A DNA stretch of 7,900 nt. Source: Niastella sp. (lineage in GTDB: Bacteria; Bacteroidota; Bacteroidia; Chitinophagales; Chitinophagaceae). This document shows, piece by piece, positions 1 through 6,304 of the stretch. Position 1 is the first letter of the stretch. Every line of letters starts with the position of its first letter. Position numbers and translations under genes: made by a program. Below the pieces are notes generated by a model. The model saw only the letters and a program-made list of their open reading frames with translations, was not told where the DNA came from and ran no database searches. The stretch spans positions 1-7,900 of the forward strand of contig JAJKIL010000482.1 in assembly GCA_021154515.1 (NCBI GenBank), written 5' to 3'.

Positions 1-6
1 GTTTAG

Positions 7-30
7 TATCAGAATGCCTGATATTTTATT
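7..30 (+). terminator. Probable intrinsic terminator of a gene left of the window
   Basis: A 6-bp perfect stem, TATCAG (7-12) with CTGATA (18-23), closes a 5-nt loop and is followed at once by TTTTATT (24-30). The stem is AT-rich, so it would be weak. The T-run on its right makes it a plus-strand terminator, so the unseen gene to the left probably also reads rightward. Confidence 0.5.
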
Positions 31-69
31 AAAAGACGGCTGCCCACACCCTGATTATCCCCCACTTTC

Positions 70-223
70 CCTTACCATTGCCTTACTATTCTCTTACTAT
101 TCCCTTACTATTGTCTTACTATTACTACGGTTCATCCATACTGTATCCGTGCTGTATCTATGCTGCATCTACGGCTGAACTACGGCTATGCTATGGCTGA
201 TCCATACTGTTTCTATGGCTGTA
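70..223. repeat. Degenerate 11-bp tandem repeat array, 14 units in one register
   Basis: Counting 11 bases at a time from position 70 gives 14 consecutive units with no register slip. The first five (70-124) are near-identical versions of CCTTACTATTC. The other nine (125-223) are variants of CTATGGCTGAT or CCATACTGTAT, for example at 136, 158, 191, 202 and 213. The two halves share the pattern C-Y-n-Y-R-C/G, so they look like one array that diverged into two subtypes. The unit length is not a multiple of three and no ORF runs through, so this is non-coding. It lies between the probable terminator at 7-30 and the porZ promoter region. Its function is unknown. Confidence 0.85.
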
Positions 224-289
224 ATAGGCCAGAACCTGCTTTTATGATTGGCCCGCACCTTGTATATTACTAATTCAACCACATATAAT

Positions 290-297
290 TACCTTTG
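290..297 (+). promoter_or_regulatory. Promoter-like -7 box for the porZ-recO operon
   Basis: TACCTTTG matches the Bacteroidota -7 consensus TAnnTTTG exactly. No convincing -33 TTG is seen about 20 bp upstream. Transcription from this box would begin near 302-304, essentially on the ATG at 304, which would make the message almost leaderless. The match could be chance, with a real promoter further upstream. Confidence 0.45.
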
Positions 298-303
298 AAA
301 ACT

Positions 304-2601
304 ATGCTACAACGGATCCTGGCCTTTTATTGCGCAGCGCTCACCATTCCGTTCGTTTCGCTGGCACAATTGCAGCCAATAGGTCAATGGCGAGATCACT
401 TACCCTATCAACAGGTTACCGGTGTTACGTACACCACCGGTAAAGTATGGGCCGCTACTCCCTATAGCTTATTTTCAGTTGACGTGGCCGATAACACCAT
501 TGAACGCTGGAGCCGCACCAACGGTTTGGCCGAAACCGGTATCAGCGCTATTGGCGCCGAACCAAATGGGCAGCGCGTAGTGATTGCTTATAATAACAGC
601 AATATTGATGTATTGGTTGAAGACAGGATCATCAATATTAACTCCTTAAAAAATTCAGGTATAGCAGGTGATAAAAGCATAAAAGCAGTATTCATAGATC
701 AGCAGCTGGCTTACCTGGCCACGGGTATTGGTATTGTGGTGATCAATCTTGATAAATACGAAATAAAAGACACCTACATCATCGGAAATGGCGGAACAAA
801 AGTGGCGGTTAATGCCGTTACCAGCAGTGGAAATGTTGTATACGCAGCTACCAGCGAAGGATTGAAGAAAGCCCCCGCCAACGCCAACCTGGCCGATTTC
901 CGCAACTGGCAACTGGTATCGGGCAGCAATGGTTTACCTGCCGGCAATGTACAGGCTCTGGCCTCCCTTCAAAACAATATAGTGGCAGTAAGAAATGATT
1001 CATTGTGGTTACAGAATGGCAATACCTGGAGTTTATTGTATCGCGATGGCTGGGCCATTAGAAATTGTACCGTATCAAATAACAAGATCCTCCTCAGCGA
1101 AACCAATAACATAACCGGTCGTATAGTAGTACTTACCGCAACCGGAACAACCGAACAAATTATACAGGATGTTCAGCTAACCCAGGCGCCACGGCAGGCA
1201 ATTATTTATCAAAACGAATATTATATCGCTGATACCATAGCGGGTTTATCAAATTACAGCGGTACGGCATTCAACCGGTTGCTGCCCGATGCGCCGCCCT
1301 CAATAGCTACCGGCAGCATGCAGGTGCTGCATAATACGCTCTGGGTTTCAGCAGGTGGCGTAAGCGCTAATTGGGACCCGCTAAATAATAAAAACGGTTT
1401 GTTTGCCTTTATGGATAACAATTGGAATTATTATAATAATATGCGCTTTTCAAAACTGGATTCGCTGACCGACCTGGTAGCCGTAGCCGCCGACCCCACC
1501 GATGAAAGCGTATGGGCCGGTTCATTTGGCGGCGGGTTGGTAAACATCAAAAAAGATAATTCCATCACCATCTTCAAACAAAACTCTTCTATTCAACCTG
1601 CCTATTTTAATTCAAAAAGCTACCGGGTAAGTGGCCTTGCTTTTGATGCAGATAATAATTTATGGGTAGCTAATTACGGTGGATTAAACCCGGTACTTGT
1701 AAAAAAGGCAGATGGCAGCTGGCAGTCGTTTATTATTCCTTTTGCCCTGACCGAACAGGCCGTTTCGCAAATAGTGATAGATGATAATAACCAGAAATGG
1801 ATAGTATTGCCAAAGAACAATGGTCTTGCCTGTTTTAATCATGGCCAAACCATCGACAACCCAGGCGATGACCAATGGAAATTTTTCCGTAGCGGAAAAG
1901 GAAACGGCAATCTTCCAGATAATGATGTACGGTGCATTGCGAAAGATAAAAATAACTTTATTTGGGTAGGAACCGCTAAAGGCATTGGCGTTATTCAATG
2001 CACACAACAGGCTGTGACCAACAATGGTTGTGAAGCGGTGTTACCTATTGTACAGCAGGATAACTTTGCAGGGTATTTGTTCAGCGATGAACAGGTGCAA
2101 ACCATTGCAGTGGATGGCGCCGATCGTAAATGGGTAGGCACCCAAAATGGCGTATGGTTGTTAAGTCCGGATGCCAGCAAGATCATTTACCGGTTTACAG
2201 AGAGTAACAGTCCGTTGTTGAGCAATGATGTAAAACAAATGGCGATTGATGGCAAAACCGGAGAAGTATTTTTTGCCACTGCCAAAGGCATTTGTTCATT
2301 TCGCAGCACGGCCACAGAAACAACAGAAACAAACCCTGAGGTGTTGGTATTTCCTAATCCTGTACCACCGGGTTATACGGGTACCATTGCCATCAGAGGC
2401 ATTGCCAATAATGCTATTGTAAAAATCACCGAGCTGAATGGCCGGTTGGTATATCAAACAAAAGCACTCGGCAGCCAGGCTGTCTGGAATGGTAAAGACT
2501 ATAATGGGCGTAGCATCTCATCAGGCGTTTACCTGGTATTAACAAGCGATGAAGACCATCAACAAAAACTGGTCACTAAAATTGTTTTTATACAAAAATG
2601 A
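304..2601 (+). CDS. porZ: PorZ-like type IX secretion system surface beta-propeller protein
   Basis: In Porphyromonas gingivalis, PorZ is a T9SS cell-surface component that takes part in attaching anionic LPS to cargo proteins. It has two beta-propellers and a C-terminal secretion domain in about 776 residues. This protein has 765 residues from ATG 304, or 768 from TTG 295. It opens with a signal peptide ending FVSLA before QLQPIG. The early stretch QWRDHLPY, followed by NGLAETGIS, NSNIDVL and GIGIVVI, is typical of the PorZ N-terminus. Propeller blade motifs recur along the chain (VWAATPYSLF, VWAGSFGGGL, LWVANYGG, IWVGTAKGIGV, KWVGTQNGVW). The last ~86 residues form a T9SS type A sorting domain: FPNP, ELNGRLVY, W-G-x-D-x-x-G, SSGVYL and a terminal KIVFIQK. 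No kinase or DNA-binding domain follows, so it is not a hybrid two-component sensor. I prefer ATG 304 because TTG 295 lies inside the -7 box. The stop overlaps recO. Confidence 0.85.
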   Translation: MLQRILAFYCAALTIPFVSLAQLQPIGQWRDHLPYQQVTGVTYTTGKVWAATPYSLFSVDVADNTIERWSRTNGLAETGISAIGAEPNGQRVVIAYNNSNIDVLVEDRIININSLKNSGIAGDKSIKAVFIDQQLAYLATGIGIVVINLDKYEIKDTYIIGNGGTKVAVNAVTSSGNVVYAATSEGLKKAPANANLADFRNWQLVSGSNGLPAGNVQALASLQNNIVAVRNDSLWLQNGNTWSLLYRDGWAIRNCTVSNNKILLSETNNITGRIVVLTATGTTEQIIQDVQLTQAPRQAIIYQNEYYIADTIAGLSNYSGTAFNRLLPDAPPSIATGSMQVLHNTLWVSAGGVSANWDPLNNKNGLFAFMDNNWNYYNNMRFSKLDSLTDLVAVAADPTDESVWAGSFGGGLVNIKKDNSITIFKQNSSIQPAYFNSKSYRVSGLAFDADNNLWVANYGGLNPVLVKKADGSWQSFIIPFALTEQAVSQIVIDDNNQKWIVLPKNNGLACFNHGQTIDNPGDDQWKFFRSGKGNGNLPDNDVRCIAKDKNNFIWVGTAKGIGVIQCTQQAVTNNGCEAVLPIVQQDNFAGYLFSDEQVQTIAVDGADRKWVGTQNGVWLLSPDASKIIYRFTESNSPLLSNDVKQMAIDGKTGEVFFATAKGICSFRSTATETTETNPEVLVFPNPVPPGYTGTIAIRGIANNAIVKITELNGRLVYQTKALGSQAVWNGKDYNGRSISSGVYLVLTSDEDHQQKLVTKIVFIQK

Positions 2602-3338
2602 CACTCCATAATACCAAAGGCATTGTATTACGAACCGTGAAATATGGCGAAACCAGCGTTATCGTCACTATTTTCACTGAGCTGTTCGGCATACAATCGT
2701 ATATAGTAAATGGAGTGCGTACATCCACCAAAAAAGGAAGTGGCAAAGCCAACCTGTTTCAACCCGGCGCCATCCTTGATCTTACGGCCTATCATAACGA
2801 ATTGCATCATCTGCAACGCCTGCGCGAGTTTAAATGGGGCTATTTATATCAAAATATTTTTTTTGATGTGGTAAAAAATTCCGTGGCTTTGTTCATGGTG
2901 GAATTGCTGTCAAAAACACTCAAACAACCGGAGGCGAATCCAGAATTATTTTATTTTGCCGAAGACGCTTTTATGCATCTTGATAAGGCCGAAATTCAGG
3001 TGGCAGGCAATTTCCCCTTGTATTTTGCATTGCACCTGGCTTCGTTTTATGGGTTCCGCTTTAGCGATAAGTACACTGATCAAACAACTTATCTCGATTT
3101 ACAGGAAGGAGAATTTGTACATGAGCATCCGGTTCATCCCCATTTTTTATCATCCCCGTACAGTTATATTACTTCACAACTACTCAAGGTTATGCAGCCG
3201 CATGAGTTATCACAGATCAAACTCAACCAGGATACGCGGCGCACATTGCTCCATGCATATCAGACCTATTACGCCTTACATTTTGCAGATTTTGGGATTA
3301 TGAAGACGTTGCCGGTGCTGCAGGAAGTTCTTGGGTAA
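2598..3338 (+). CDS. recO: DNA repair protein RecO
   Basis: RecO works with RecR (and RecF) to load RecA onto SSB-coated single-stranded DNA in gap repair and recombination, in the cytoplasm. The 246-residue length is normal. The N-terminal OB-fold (about 1-80) carries the family signature TKGIVLRTVKYGETSVIV, then a stretch matching 'G.....NGVR' with KKGSGKANLFQPG. The rest is the helical C-terminal domain (VALFMVELLSKTLK, ALHLASFYGFRF). Many RecO proteins have a four-cysteine zinc site in this domain, but this one has no cysteine at all, so it must fold without zinc. The start ATG overlaps the porZ stop in ATGA, implying coupled translation and shared transcription with porZ. No plain T-tailed terminator follows; a long repeat hairpin at 3386-3453 does. 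Confidence 0.93.
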   Translation: MTLHNTKGIVLRTVKYGETSVIVTIFTELFGIQSYIVNGVRTSTKKGSGKANLFQPGAILDLTAYHNELHHLQRLREFKWGYLYQNIFFDVVKNSVALFMVELLSKTLKQPEANPELFYFAEDAFMHLDKAEIQVAGNFPLYFALHLASFYGFRFSDKYTDQTTYLDLQEGEFVHEHPVHPHFLSSPYSYITSQLLKVMQPHELSQIKLNQDTRRTLLHAYQTYYALHFADFGIMKTLPVLQEVLG

Positions 3339-3385
3339 ATATTGGCCATTGAATTTTTAGTGTTTCTTGTATGAAATAAGAAGCT

Positions 3386-3453
3386 GTTACAGGTTGCATG
3401 TTACAGGGAAAACCACGTAATAACTAATGAACCTGAAACATGGAACCTGGAAC
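3386..3453. repeat. Long imperfect inverted repeat made of 7-bp units, between convergent genes
   Basis: The left arm at 3386-3407 pairs with the right arm at 3432-3453 at 19 of 22 positions, around a 24-nt loop. Each arm is itself a heptamer repeat. On the complementary strand the left arm reads CCTGTAA, CATGCAA, CCTGTAA. The right arm reads CCTGAAA, CATGGAA, CCTGGAA and continues with CTTGCAA to 3459. It fills the gap between recO (ending 3338) and the oppositely reading amidohydrolase gene (ending 3470), so it may serve as a bidirectional transcription block. No T-run adjoins it, and it may simply be a dispersed genomic repeat. Confidence 0.8.
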
Positions 3454-3469
3454 TTGCAACTGCCATTCA

Positions 3470-4639
3470 TTATACCAACCGCTCCACTTTAGTAAACTGC
3501 TCATCAATAACAAGAACTCCCGGTTTCTTTCCAACTTCAAAACTGCCAATCACCTCATCCAGTTCCAAAGCCCTGGCTCCATTGAGCGTAGCCCATTGCA
3601 ACAGCTCGCTTTTTTCAAGGTGCGGATAGTGTTGATGGATGGTTTGCAGTTCGGCCAGCACACTCAGTTGGTGGTTCGAGGCCAGGCTATCGGTTCCAAC
3701 AACAATAGCTGCCTTGTATTCACGCAACAGATCAATATTCGGCAGGGGATTACCGATGTACTCATTTGCATTGGGGCATAAACAGAAGAATAAATTGCCA
3801 ATGGGCAATGGGCAATGGGCAATATTTTCGAGATCTTCCTTGTTAGTATTTGTATTATGAACCAGTATCAGGGATTGGTTGGGAAGAAAGTGTGTAAGAT
3901 AAGCAGGCAGACTTCCTGTTGACCGGGGCTTATAAAATGAAATATCAATATTCAGCGCCTGGTACAACCGGTGAAAATCGCCGGTGCCTTTTTCAATAAA
4001 CTCCCGTTCGGCCCCACTCTCCTGGCTATGAATGGCGAGTAAATGATTACCCGGAAAATGAGTGATCATTTGAAACAATGCCGGTGAAACCGAATAGGGG
4101 GCATGCGGCACTATGGAATTTGACTCCGAGGGGTTTCGGTACAAGCGGGCAAACTGCTCATATACAGCCCGGGACGCTTCAAACCGTTGCGCCGCCGTTT
4201 GTTCTATAAAACCCATAGTTTCAATGAAATTATGGTACAGCAGCCGGCCTTGCTTTTTCTGTTCAACCGTATTAGGAGTATTACAAATATCTCCCACCGC
4301 CACAATACCGTTTTGGAGCATGCTGTTTTCAGCTGCTTCGATAGCTTTTTGAATGATGGCGCCATCAAACCCGCGTTGTTGTATTACCCGCACCAAAAAA
4401 TCAACCATCCCGGTTTTTTCGGGAATAATACCCTTCATATGGCTCAGTTCCAGGTGGCAATGGCAGTTTACAAACCCCGGGCTCAATATACCACTATAAT
4501 TGGCTACCCCCTCTCCGGCCTCCGCAGCCGGAACAAGATCAATTATTTCCCCTTCGGTGCTGGTAATTAGCACCGAACCGTTTGAAAACCATTCAGAACC
4601 AGTAAATAAATGGTCGGCGGTGAACTTTCTGTAATTCAT
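3470..4639 (-). CDS. Metal-dependent amidohydrolase, ATZ/TRZ (chlorohydrolase/deaminase-like) family
   Basis: This is a cytoplasmic TIM-barrel hydrolase of the amidohydrolase superfamily. Relatives deaminate or dechlorinate heterocyclic compounds such as guanine, adenosine analogues and triazines; the substrate here cannot be told from sequence. The 389 residues carry the full metal site: H60 and H62 in the NCHCHLELSH motif after strand 1, H204 in HSQES with its neighbouring glutamate, a likely H261 in LVHN, and D317 in GTDSLASN. HAPYS at 179-183 fits the usual substrate-side histidine. The N- and C-terminal strands form the usual composite beta-sandwich (IDLV, LSPGFVN; IGSFEVGKKPGVLVID). A 7-bp repeat encodes residues ~273-282 in a loop before FFCLCPNAN. 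It is convergent with recO and divergent from prfA, probably monocistronic. The ATG at 4639 has no Shine-Dalgarno site. A small hairpin with a T-run lies ~45 nt upstream. Confidence 0.88.
   Translation of the reverse strand: MNYRKFTADHLFTGSEWFSNGSVLITSTEGEIIDLVPAAEAGEGVANYSGILSPGFVNCHCHLELSHMKGIIPEKTGMVDFLVRVIQQRGFDGAIIQKAIEAAENSMLQNGIVAVGDICNTPNTVEQKKQGRLLYHNFIETMGFIEQTAAQRFEASRAVYEQFARLYRNPSESNSIVPHAPYSVSPALFQMITHFPGNHLLAIHSQESGAEREFIEKGTGDFHRLYQALNIDISFYKPRSTGSLPAYLTHFLPNQSLILVHNTNTNKEDLENIAHCPLPIGNLFFCLCPNANEYIGNPLPNIDLLREYKAAIVVGTDSLASNHQLSVLAELQTIHQHYPHLEKSELLQWATLNGARALELDEVIGSFEVGKKPGVLVIDEQFTKVERLV
3794..3823. repeat. 7-bp tandem repeat inside the amidohydrolase gene
   Basis: CAATGGG is repeated three times, plus a partial CAAT, at 3799-3823. 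It is preceded by ATTGCC (3794-3799), which with GGCAAT (3804-3809) makes a 6-bp inverted repeat. Read on the minus strand, the stretch encodes IAHCPLPIGN (residues 273-282) of the amidohydrolase. Three units add 21 bp, so the frame is kept; gain or loss of one unit would shift it. Confidence 0.85.
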
Positions 4640-4656
4640 GTAAGCGTTGAAATAAT

Positions 4657-4664
4657 TAACTTTG
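4657..4664 (+). promoter_or_regulatory. Promoter -7 box for prfA
   Basis: TAACTTTG, continuing as TAACTTTGCA, fits the Bacteroidota TAnnTTTG consensus. Transcription would begin near 4670 and give prfA an untranslated leader of about 125 nt. The -33 region is not clear. The box sits only 18 bp from the divergent amidohydrolase start codon, so polymerase here could interfere with that gene. Confidence 0.55.
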
Positions 4665-4680
4665 CAGGTTTTAATATCAG

Positions 4681-4709
4681 TCGGAAAAACGGACGGCCCG
4701 CTGGTCCGA
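4681..4709 (-). promoter_or_regulatory. Possible attenuator hairpin in the amidohydrolase leader
   Basis: On the minus strand, CGGAC (4708-4704) pairs with GTCCG (4694-4690) across a 9-nt loop, followed directly by TTTTT, the form of a small intrinsic terminator 45 nt before the amidohydrolase ATG. TCGGA (4709-4705) can instead pair with TCCGA (4685-4681), which would swallow the T-run. It would matter only if the amidohydrolase transcript starts right of 4709. On the plus strand it is a small stem in the prfA leader. Confidence 0.25.
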
Positions 4710-4795
4710 AAGAAGGGGCAAAATTAAGCACATTTCTTTCTTACAAACTGACCTGCCACCGTTTTGGACTGTAACTGGTAAAATAAGTCAAAATT

Positions 4796-5860
4796 ATGTT
4801 AGACAAGCTGGAAGCCATAAAAGCTAAGTTTGAGGACCTTGGGGTTGCGTTAACCAATCCTGAAATTGTAAGCAATAACAGGAAGTTCAGGGCTATGAGC
4901 CAGGAATATCGCAGCCTGGAAAAGATCGTGATAGCTTACAAGGAGTATAAAAAAGTATTGGGTGACCTGGACGTATATAAAGAAGCCCTGAACGGCGATG
5001 ATGCTGAACTGCGTGAACTGGCCAAGGAGGAACTGCCTGCACTGGATGAAAACAAGCTAAAGCTGGAAGCGCACATTCGTCAGTTGCTGATCCCCAAAGA
5101 TCCGCAGGACGAAAAGAACTGTATCCTGGAAATACGGGCCGGTACCGGTGGCGACGAGGCCAGCCTGTTTGCCGGAGACCTGCTCCGCATGTACCTGCGC
5201 TATTGTGAAAAGAAAGGTTGGAAAACAGCCGTATTGAGCGAATCGGAAGGCACCGTAGGGGGCTACAAAGAGGTTCAGTTGGAAGTAACCGGTGAAGATG
5301 TGTATGGCACCCTGAAATTTGAGAGTGGCGTGCACCGCGTACAACGGGTTCCTGACACCGAAACATCGGGCCGGGTACATACCTCTGCCGCTACAGTGGC
5401 TGCCATGCCCGAGGCCGAGGAAGTTGACGTGGAAGTAAAGGATAGTGATGTAAAGATGGAAACTGCCCGAAGTGGTGGTGCGGGTGGTCAGAACGTGAAC
5501 AAAGTGGAAACCAAAGTTATTTTAACCCACCTTCCTACCGGTATGGTGGTAATGTGTCAAACCGAACGTACCCAGTTAGGGAACCGTGAAAAAGCGATGC
5601 AAATGCTGCGTACCAAATTATATGAAGAAGAAGTACGTAAACAGGAAGATGAAATTTCAAGACATAGAAAAAGTCTGGTAAGCTCTGGCGACCGTAGCGC
5701 CAAGATAAGAACCTATAACTATCCACAAGGCCGTATAACCGATCATAGAATTGGATTAACCGTTTATAACTTAGACGATGTAATGAATGGCAACGTGCAG
5801 GAGTTTATTGATGCATTACAATTTGCTGAAAATGCTGAGAAGTTAGCCAAGCAGGATTAA
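4796..5860 (+). CDS. prfA: Peptide chain release factor 1 (RF1)
   Basis: RF1 reads the stop codons UAA and UAG in the ribosomal A site and triggers hydrolysis of peptidyl-tRNA. The 354-residue length is standard. A coiled-coil N-terminal domain (about 1-100) is followed by the PCRF domain with IRAGTGGDEASLFAGDLLRMY. The stop-codon recognition tripeptide is P186-D187-T188 in RVPDTETSGRVHTSA, the PxT form that marks RF1 rather than RF2, which has SPF. The catalytic GGQ is at 230-232 in SGGAGGQNVNKVET; the glutamine is the usual target of PrmC methylation. No internal stop or frameshift is needed, unlike RF2 genes with programmed frameshifting. ATG 4796 gives the expected MLDKLEAI start. It is apparently monocistronic, with a promoter at 4657 and a strong terminator just after it; prmC does not follow. 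Confidence 0.97.
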   Translation: MLDKLEAIKAKFEDLGVALTNPEIVSNNRKFRAMSQEYRSLEKIVIAYKEYKKVLGDLDVYKEALNGDDAELRELAKEELPALDENKLKLEAHIRQLLIPKDPQDEKNCILEIRAGTGGDEASLFAGDLLRMYLRYCEKKGWKTAVLSESEGTVGGYKEVQLEVTGEDVYGTLKFESGVHRVQRVPDTETSGRVHTSAATVAAMPEAEEVDVEVKDSDVKMETARSGGAGGQNVNKVETKVILTHLPTGMVVMCQTERTQLGNREKAMQMLRTKLYEEEVRKQEDEISRHRKSLVSSGDRSAKIRTYNYPQGRITDHRIGLTVYNLDDVMNGNVQEFIDALQFAENAEKLAKQD

Positions 5861-5882
5861 TAATGTAAAGAACACATTCTAT

Positions 5883-5920
5883 AAAAACGTCCTCCCGGTT
5901 CAACCAGGGGGACGTTTTTT
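5883..5920 (+). terminator. Intrinsic terminator of prfA
   Basis: The arm 5883-5898 pairs with 5904-5919 around the 5-nt loop TTCAA. The core AAAAACGTCC/GGACGTTTTT is perfect; the upper stem has one G-T pair and one mismatch. A six-T run ends the right arm. The A-run on the left could also make it work on the minus strand. It starts 22 bp after the prfA stop. Confidence 0.92.
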
Positions 5921-5930
5921 ATTGCCCTGT

Positions 5931-6070
5931 GTTGCTAAATGTTACAGCATACCTTATTTTGCTAAAAGGCTGTAATGCAGCTATAGCAAGTGTTCCACTA
6001 CCTATTTACCATGAACAGGGAAGTCACAAAATCACCACAATGCAGTATTAAGAAAACTGCATTAATTTTT
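5931..6070 (+). other. Gene-free stretch with nested and competing inverted repeats
   Basis: There are several perfect stems. TTGCTA (5932-5937) pairs with TAGCAA (5984-5989) and encloses TTACAGC (5942-5948) with GCTGTAA (5969-5975). AATGCAGT (6039-6046) pairs with ACTGCATT (6056-6063) and is followed by AATTTTT, a weak terminator shape. TAATGCAG (5973-5980) is also fully complementary to CTGCATTA (6057-6064), so it could compete with that last stem. The only ORF, 21 codons at 6011-6076, is unconvincing. I see no known RNA family, and no promoter or downstream gene that explains it. Confidence 0.35.
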
Positions 6071-6107
6071 CATTAATTCGCAGTACACACAACTAGTATA
6101 GGACTGG

Positions 6108-6119
6108 CCGTTATAACGG
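6108..6119. promoter_or_regulatory. Perfect 12-bp palindrome, possible operator
   Basis: CCGTTATAACGG is its own reverse complement. It stands in non-coding DNA ~175 bp before the promoter-like box at 6293. Two copies of TTAACGTT follow at 6165-6172 and 6240-6247. Such palindromes often bind dimeric regulators, but no regulator gene is nearby and the match may be chance. Confidence 0.25.
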
Positions 6120-6292
6120 TTTCCTTTACCGAAATAATAATGAATGAGTTATAAGTTGCTGAAATTAACGTTCGTTTGGTAAGTATGCGGGCTTTTACGT
6201 GCTATTGATCGGCACTTTATTTCTGAAAACACGCGAATGTTAACGTTTTACAAAAAGTATTAACAGGTGAATGAAATATTGGAAATACGTAG

Positions 6293-6300
6293 TTCCTTTG
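6293..6300 (+). promoter_or_regulatory. Promoter-like -7 box of an unassigned transcript
   Basis: TTCCTTTG, continuing as TTCCTTTGCA, is one base off TAnnTTTG and keeps the TTTGCA end seen at the prfA promoter. TGTTAA (6238-6243) and TTAACA (6260-6265) form an inverted repeat 28-55 bp upstream. The box fits with the terminator at 6474-6502. No clear -33 element is seen. Confidence 0.35.
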
Positions 6301-6304
6301 CATT

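Noticed and set aside
304..2601. Reading the propeller protein as a hybrid two-component sensor
   Set aside because: The propeller is followed directly by a T9SS sorting domain. There is no membrane helix, histidine kinase or AraC domain.
2956..3303. 115-codon plus-strand frame inside recO
   Set aside because: It is an alternate frame fully covered by recO, and no motif can be seen in it.
3386..3453. Reading the heptamer hairpin as an insertion sequence end or a CRISPR repeat
   Set aside because: No transposase, target duplication or regularly spaced unique spacers are present.
3440..3781. Open plus-strand frames of 73 to 127 codons across 3440-4570
   Set aside because: They lie antisense within the amidohydrolase gene, which has an intact metal site and full-length family fit. 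Their translations show no recognisable domain.
4893..5380. Minus-strand frames of 107 and 157 codons inside prfA
   Set aside because: They are antisense shadows of a highly conserved gene, rich in C, R and P in a low-complexity way, with no family resemblance.
6011..6076. 21-codon ORF after prfA
   Set aside because: It is short, has no ribosome site or known motif, and its end is taken up by the hairpin at 6039-6063.
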